Origin: Actinomycetes bacterium
GTDB lineage: Bacteria > Actinomycetota > Actinomycetes > Actinomycetales > Microbacteriaceae
NCBI GenBank assembly: GCA_029777095.1
Contig: JAKOTS010000018.1
Coordinates: 1-45,721 of the forward strand
Reading direction: 5' to 3'
DNA: 45,721 nucleotides
The position numbers and the translations under genes are program-made. Below the pieces are notes generated by a model that was not told the DNA's origin, searched no databases, and was given only the letters and a program-made list of their open reading frames with translations. This document shows positions 42,382-45,721 of this stretch, in pieces (the first letter of the stretch is position 1; each line of letters starts with the position of its first letter).

Positions 42382-43230
42382 CTACACGCGCTCGGCAAAC
42401 CTCGCCTGCAGCCAAGCCAGCAGATCGGCCCGGGTCTCGGCCTGGCTGAGCTCGTTGAAAATCTCGTGACGCGCCCCCGGGTACACGAGCGTTGTGACAT
42501 CGCCAAGCCCCGACCGCTCTCGATACGCCTTCGCGAGCTTGTGCGCGCTGAGGGCTCCGCCGACGGGGTCTTCGCGACCGACCATGATCAGCACGGGCAC
42601 GTCGTGACCAAGATTGCGGCGCGGCCGACCGAAGAGTTTTGCGGCCTCGAGGGGGCCAAAAAGTTTCAGGAGTGGCGTCTCGGTGGTCAGCGGGTCATCG
42701 TGAAATGCCTGCCCCACCGCCGCGTCGCGACTGAGCCACTCGAGCCCCGTGGCATCCGCGCCCTTCCACGGCGCATTCAGGCTGCCGGCATTGAGGCTGC
42801 CGGGCATCCGCAGCGCGGTGCCGCTCAAGACCACCGCGTCATATGCCTCCGGGTGCTCGTTCAGCAGCATCTGCGCAAGAAAAGAACCCCAGGAGTGCCC
42901 AAAGAGCACGAGCGGCAGGTCGGGGTTCTCGTCGCGAATCAGCTGAGTGAACTGCCAGAGCGCCGCAACGGTCGCCCGCATGCCGCCGGGGCCAAGACGC
43001 CCCAATTTGGATGCATCGCCGCCATGTTGCCGCATGCCAGTGCGGCCGTGGCCGCGGTGGTCGTCGGCATAGACCGAGTAACCGGCCCCCACGAGCGCCT
43101 CGATCAGCGCCACATACCGGCCCGCATGCTCGCCGACACCGTGCGCCAACTGCACCACACCGCGCGGGGACTCTGCCGGATACACGTCGTAAACGATGGT
43201 GATTCCGTGTGCGTCAATGAACTCGGGCAT
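42382..43230 (-). CDS. Alpha/beta-hydrolase, monoacylglycerol lipase/lysophospholipase-like
   Basis: A 282-residue hydrolase with nucleophile elbow GHSWG (Ser 113), an upstream DHRGHG motif (58-63), and likely acid/base residues in REDPVGG and GARHEIFNE. The pattern is that of bacterial monoacylglycerol lipases. ATG 43230 was chosen by family length although no Shine-Dalgarno is visible; GTG 43257 would add nine residues. It is divergent from the MarR/MFS pair, and its promoter shares the region with the MarR operator candidates. Confidence 0.85.
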   Translation of the reverse strand: MPEFIDAHGITIVYDVYPAESPRGVVQLAHGVGEHAGRYVALIEALVGAGYSVYADDHRGHGRTGMRQHGGDASKLGRLGPGGMRATVAALWQFTQLIRDENPDLPLVLFGHSWGSFLAQMLLNEHPEAYDAVVLSGTALRMPGSLNAGSLNAPWKGADATGLEWLSRDAAVGQAFHDDPLTTETPLLKLFGPLEAAKLFGRPRRNLGHDVPVLIMVGREDPVGGALSAHKLAKAYRERSGLGDVTTLVYPGARHEIFNELSQAETRADLLAWLQARFAERV

Positions 43231-43280
43231 GCTGTGCAGTCTATGCGCGGGCGGCACTCCCGTTTGGGGTTTGGCTTTAC

Positions 43281-43307
43281 TTAGATAAGCTAATGAGTTA
43301 GGCTAAC
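43281..43307. promoter_or_regulatory. Two palindromic MarR-type operator candidates
   Basis: TTAG-ATAAG-CTAA at 43281-43293 and GTTAG-G-CTAAC at 43297-43307 are adjacent inverted repeats ending seven nt before the MarR start. This placement and the TTAG/CTAA half-sites fit autorepression by MarR. Confidence 0.65.
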
Positions 43308-43313
43308 GATGTT

Positions 43314-43811
43314 ATGCAGACTTCCACTACGCCGGTCCACCTTCCTCCAGCTTCACTACAAAGCGGAGGCAGCGACCCGGGCGGCGGTGACGAAGTGCTC
43401 GCACAAGAGGCATCCACCCTTCGTCTTGATGCATTCCGTTTCGTACGGCGCTTGCGCGCACAGCGTGCGATCGACTCGATGCCCGACGGCCAACTCGCGG
43501 TGCTCGCGGTGCTGCGGGCACACGGTTCACACACGCTCACCGCGCTTGCAGACCATGAGCGTGTGACCTCACCATCGATGAATCGCATCGTCAATTGCCT
43601 GGCCGACGGTGGTCTCGTCGAGCGCGTCGCAGACGAGACAGATCGTCGCAAGGTCAATATCCTCCTCACCGAGCAGGGCGACGAGATCGTCACCGAGACG
43701 GTCCGCCGCCGCGAAGAGTGGCTGGTGCAGGCGCTGGGTGAGCTTTCGCCCACCGAGCGCGAGACGCTGACCGCGGCAGCCGAGATTATGGGAAGGATCG
43801 CGAAACGATGA
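43314..43811 (+). CDS. MarR family transcriptional regulator
   Basis: A 165-residue MarR-type repressor: QLAVLAVLRAHGSHTLTALADHERVTSPSMNRIVNCLADGGLVERVADETDRRKVNILLT gives the winged helix with the DxRxxxxxLT wing. An acidic/Gly-rich leader of about 35 residues precedes it. It overlaps the MFS gene by four nt (ATGA), so the pair is one regulator/exporter unit with the operator candidates directly upstream. Confidence 0.92.
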   Translation: MQTSTTPVHLPPASLQSGGSDPGGGDEVLAQEASTLRLDAFRFVRRLRAQRAIDSMPDGQLAVLAVLRAHGSHTLTALADHERVTSPSMNRIVNCLADGGLVERVADETDRRKVNILLTEQGDEIVTETVRRREEWLVQALGELSPTERETLTAAAEIMGRIAKR

Positions 43812-45379
43812 ACGCGATGTTCCGCTCCCTCCAGTCGCGCAACTATCGTGTCTGGTTCATCGGCGCGCTGGTCTCCAACGCCGGAACCTGGATGCAGTCG
43901 ACCGCCCAAAACTGGGTGGTGCTGACCGAGCTTTCAGACGGCAACGCCTCCGCGGTGGGCATCACCATGGCGTTGCAGTTCGCGCCGCCACTGCTACTGG
44001 TCGCCGTGACCGGTTGGGTCGCCGACCGGTTCGATCGCCGAAAGATCCTGCTCGTCACGCAGACCCTCCTCGCGATGCTCGGCGTGACGGTCGGCATCTT
44101 GCTGATCACCGGCATCATGACGCTGCCGCTGATGTGGGTCTTCGCCGGCACGCTCGGCGTCGTCACGGCATTCGACAACCCCGCCCGCCAGGCATTCGTG
44201 TCAGACCTTGTCGGCCAAGAGAACATGTCGAACGCCGTGGCGCTCAACTCGGCATCGTTCAACACTGCCCGCCTCGTCGGCCCGGCCCTCGCTGGCCTGC
44301 TGATCATCGCTGTGGGCACCGGCTGGGTGTTCCTGATCAACGCCGCCACGTTCGGCGCCATGATCATCGCGTTGCTGCTCATCAAGACGGGCGAGCTCAC
44401 CCCTCGCGCCCCGCGCGGAAATCAGAATCGGCTCACCGAGGGCTTCCGCTACGTGTCTGGGCGAAAAGACCTCCTGATTGTGTTCATGATCGTCTTCATC
44501 GTCGGCGCCTTCGGCATGAACTTCCCGATCATCGCGTCGACCATGGCCCTCGAGTTCGGCCAGGGTGCTGATGGTTTCGGGCTCTTGAACTCTGTGCTCG
44601 CCATCGGCTCGCTCGCCGGAGCCCTGCTGGCTGCGCGCCGCGCCGAGGCGCGTATCCGCGTTGTGATCTGGGCCTCCGGGCTCTATGCCGCGGCCTCGCT
44701 CGCCTCGGCATTCATGCCGAGCTACTGGCTATATGCCATCACGCTCATGTTCGTCGGCTTCTCGGTCGTGACCCTGCTGACCACGGCAAATGCCGTCGTC
44801 CAGACGACCACCTCGCCCGCGCTCCGCGGTCGCGTCCTCGCGCTCTACATGGCTGTCGTGATGGGCGGCACCCCGCTCGGTGCTCCGATTATCGGCTGGG
44901 TCGCCGAGCAAATGGGCCCGCGCATCGCGATTATGGCAGGTTCGGCGGCCGCCGCCGTCGTCTTTATTATCGGGATGCTGTGGCTCACGGCCGGCGGTCG
45001 TGTGAACCGGGTCGAGGGCTCGCGATTCAAGCTCGCGGTCACCGACACCCGCCCGATCATGATCATCGCGCCGGAGGAGTTCAGCGACGAGCTGGCCCAA
45101 ACCACGCCGGTGCCACTGCCCGAGCGATTCCTCCCCCGAGCCGCCCGCTCCGAGCCATCGGCTTCGCCCACGCAGCCAGCCGCGCCGCCGGCTTCGCCGG
45201 CACCTCCGACACCAGACGCGCCGACGTCCGCTCAGCGCACGTCACCTGCATCGCCCGCACCTCAGGTAACAAAAGCGCCGAAGGTGTCGAAACCATCGAA
45301 CACGGCAAAACGACCGTCTGCCTCGACGCCACCGATTTCGAAGGCAACGAGGGTCACGCGCACCGGTGCCGACGACTAA
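43808..45379 (+). CDS. MFS efflux transporter (DHA/EntS-like), MarR-linked
   Basis: A 523-residue, 12-helix MFS protein, unrelated in sequence to the five OFA-type copies. The loop VADRFDRRKILL after helix 2 is the MFS motif A, and LVGPALAGLLI with NAATF is typical of the macrolide/siderophore exporter branch. After the last helix (about residue 395) there is a cytoplasmic tail of roughly 120 residues rich in Pro, Ala, Ser and Lys, probably disordered. It may export a toxic compound sensed by the upstream MarR protein. Confidence 0.9.
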   Translation: MNAMFRSLQSRNYRVWFIGALVSNAGTWMQSTAQNWVVLTELSDGNASAVGITMALQFAPPLLLVAVTGWVADRFDRRKILLVTQTLLAMLGVTVGILLITGIMTLPLMWVFAGTLGVVTAFDNPARQAFVSDLVGQENMSNAVALNSASFNTARLVGPALAGLLIIAVGTGWVFLINAATFGAMIIALLLIKTGELTPRAPRGNQNRLTEGFRYVSGRKDLLIVFMIVFIVGAFGMNFPIIASTMALEFGQGADGFGLLNSVLAIGSLAGALLAARRAEARIRVVIWASGLYAAASLASAFMPSYWLYAITLMFVGFSVVTLLTTANAVVQTTTSPALRGRVLALYMAVVMGGTPLGAPIIGWVAEQMGPRIAIMAGSAAAAVVFIIGMLWLTAGGRVNRVEGSRFKLAVTDTRPIMIIAPEEFSDELAQTTPVPLPERFLPRAARSEPSASPTQPAAPPASPAPPTPDAPTSAQRTSPASPAPQVTKAPKVSKPSNTAKRPSASTPPISKATRVTRTGADD

Positions 45380-45721
45380 TTAGCGGTACGCAGCAATCCC
45401 CGTGAGGTGCTGGCCGACCACGAGGGTGTGCATCTCTGATGTGCCCTCGTAGGTCAGCACCGACTCGAGGTTGTTCATGTGCCGAATCACCGGGTACTCG
45501 AGACTGATGCCGTTCGCGCCCAGCACGGTGCGCGATGTCCGGCAGATCTCGAGCGCCTCGCGGACGTTGTTGAGCTTGCCGACGCTCACCTGCTGCGGCG
45601 TCAAGGTACCGGCATCCTTGCGACGACCGAGATGCAGCGCCAGCAGCATCCCCTTCGAATATTCGACCGTCATCGACGCGAGCTTGTCTTGTGTCAGCTG
45701 AAACCCGCCGATCGGGCGCCC
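45380..45721 (-). CDS. Acyl-CoA dehydrogenase, C-terminal part (cut by window edge)
   Basis: The last 113 codons of an acyl-CoA dehydrogenase enter from the right edge; the frame is open through position 45721 (GRPIGGFQLTQDKLAS precedes a Met at 45673). ISLEYPVIRHMNNLESVLTYEGTSEMHTLVVGQHLTGI resembles the glutaryl-CoA dehydrogenase branch, with the catalytic Glu in TYEGT. Its stop directly abuts the MFS stop. Substrate specificity cannot be settled from this part. Confidence 0.88.
   Translation of the reverse strand, partial: GRPIGGFQLTQDKLASMTVEYSKGMLLALHLGRRKDAGTLTPQQVSVGKLNNVREALEICRTSRTVLGANGISLEYPVIRHMNNLESVLTYEGTSEMHTLVVGQHLTGIAAYR

Overview
The window looks like a catabolic island from a high-GC actinobacterium (Actinomycetota). 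The support is strong GC bias, frequent TTG and GTG starts, a mycofactocin cluster, PucR/IclR/TetR regulators, and an MDR alcohol dehydrogenase of the NDMA-dependent nicotinoprotein type. The family cannot be decided from the sequence alone. No rRNA, tRNA, CRISPR array, phage gene or transposase was recognised.

Layout. (1) 1-11833, minus strand: a tandem array of eight CYP153-like cytochrome P450 genes (seven complete, one cut by the left edge) with two putidaredoxin-type [2Fe-2S] ferredoxins. Every complete P450 is followed 14-26 nt after its stop by an inverted repeat, and several of these share a TTGTCA...TGACAA core. (2) 11858-16387: aldehyde dehydrogenase, TetR regulator, TesB-type thioesterase and NDMA-dependent alcohol dehydrogenase. 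(3) 16388-24855, plus strand: five tandem paralogous MFS transporters (OFA/monocarboxylate type), all starting at TTG or GTG; the third carries an in-frame TAG. Repeated inverted-repeat motifs lie upstream. (4) 24927-29641, minus strand: an operon of an alpha/beta esterase, two Baeyer-Villiger monooxygenases and a small ferredoxin-fold-like protein. (5) 29897-35165: a PucR-type regulator and mycofactocin genes mftA, B, C, E with a divergent mftG. The 37-residue MftA precursor ends in the diagnostic IDGMCGVY. mftD and mftF are not in the window. (6) 35233-42303: a beta-oxidation-like module (MaoC hydratase, SDR, IclR regulator, SCPx-like thiolase without an obvious nucleophilic Cys, DUF35 partner, fused double CaiB/BaiF CoA transferase). 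(7) 42382-45721: lysophospholipase-like hydrolase, MarR plus MFS exporter pair, and the 3' part of an acyl-CoA dehydrogenase.

How it may work together (inference): the transporters import a substrate. The P450s, fed by the ferredoxins and a reductase not in the window, hydroxylate an alkane, alicyclic or terpenoid skeleton. The alcohol dehydrogenase oxidises the alcohol with a tightly bound nicotinamide whose electrons could leave through mycofactocin and MftG. Baeyer-Villiger enzymes turn ketones into esters or lactones, the esterase opens them, the aldehyde dehydrogenase and CoA transferase make acyl-CoAs, and the beta-oxidation module degrades them. The most unusual point is the depth of paralogous expansion (at least 8 P450s and 5 transporters) in one mycofactocin-linked locus. 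The substrate is unknown.
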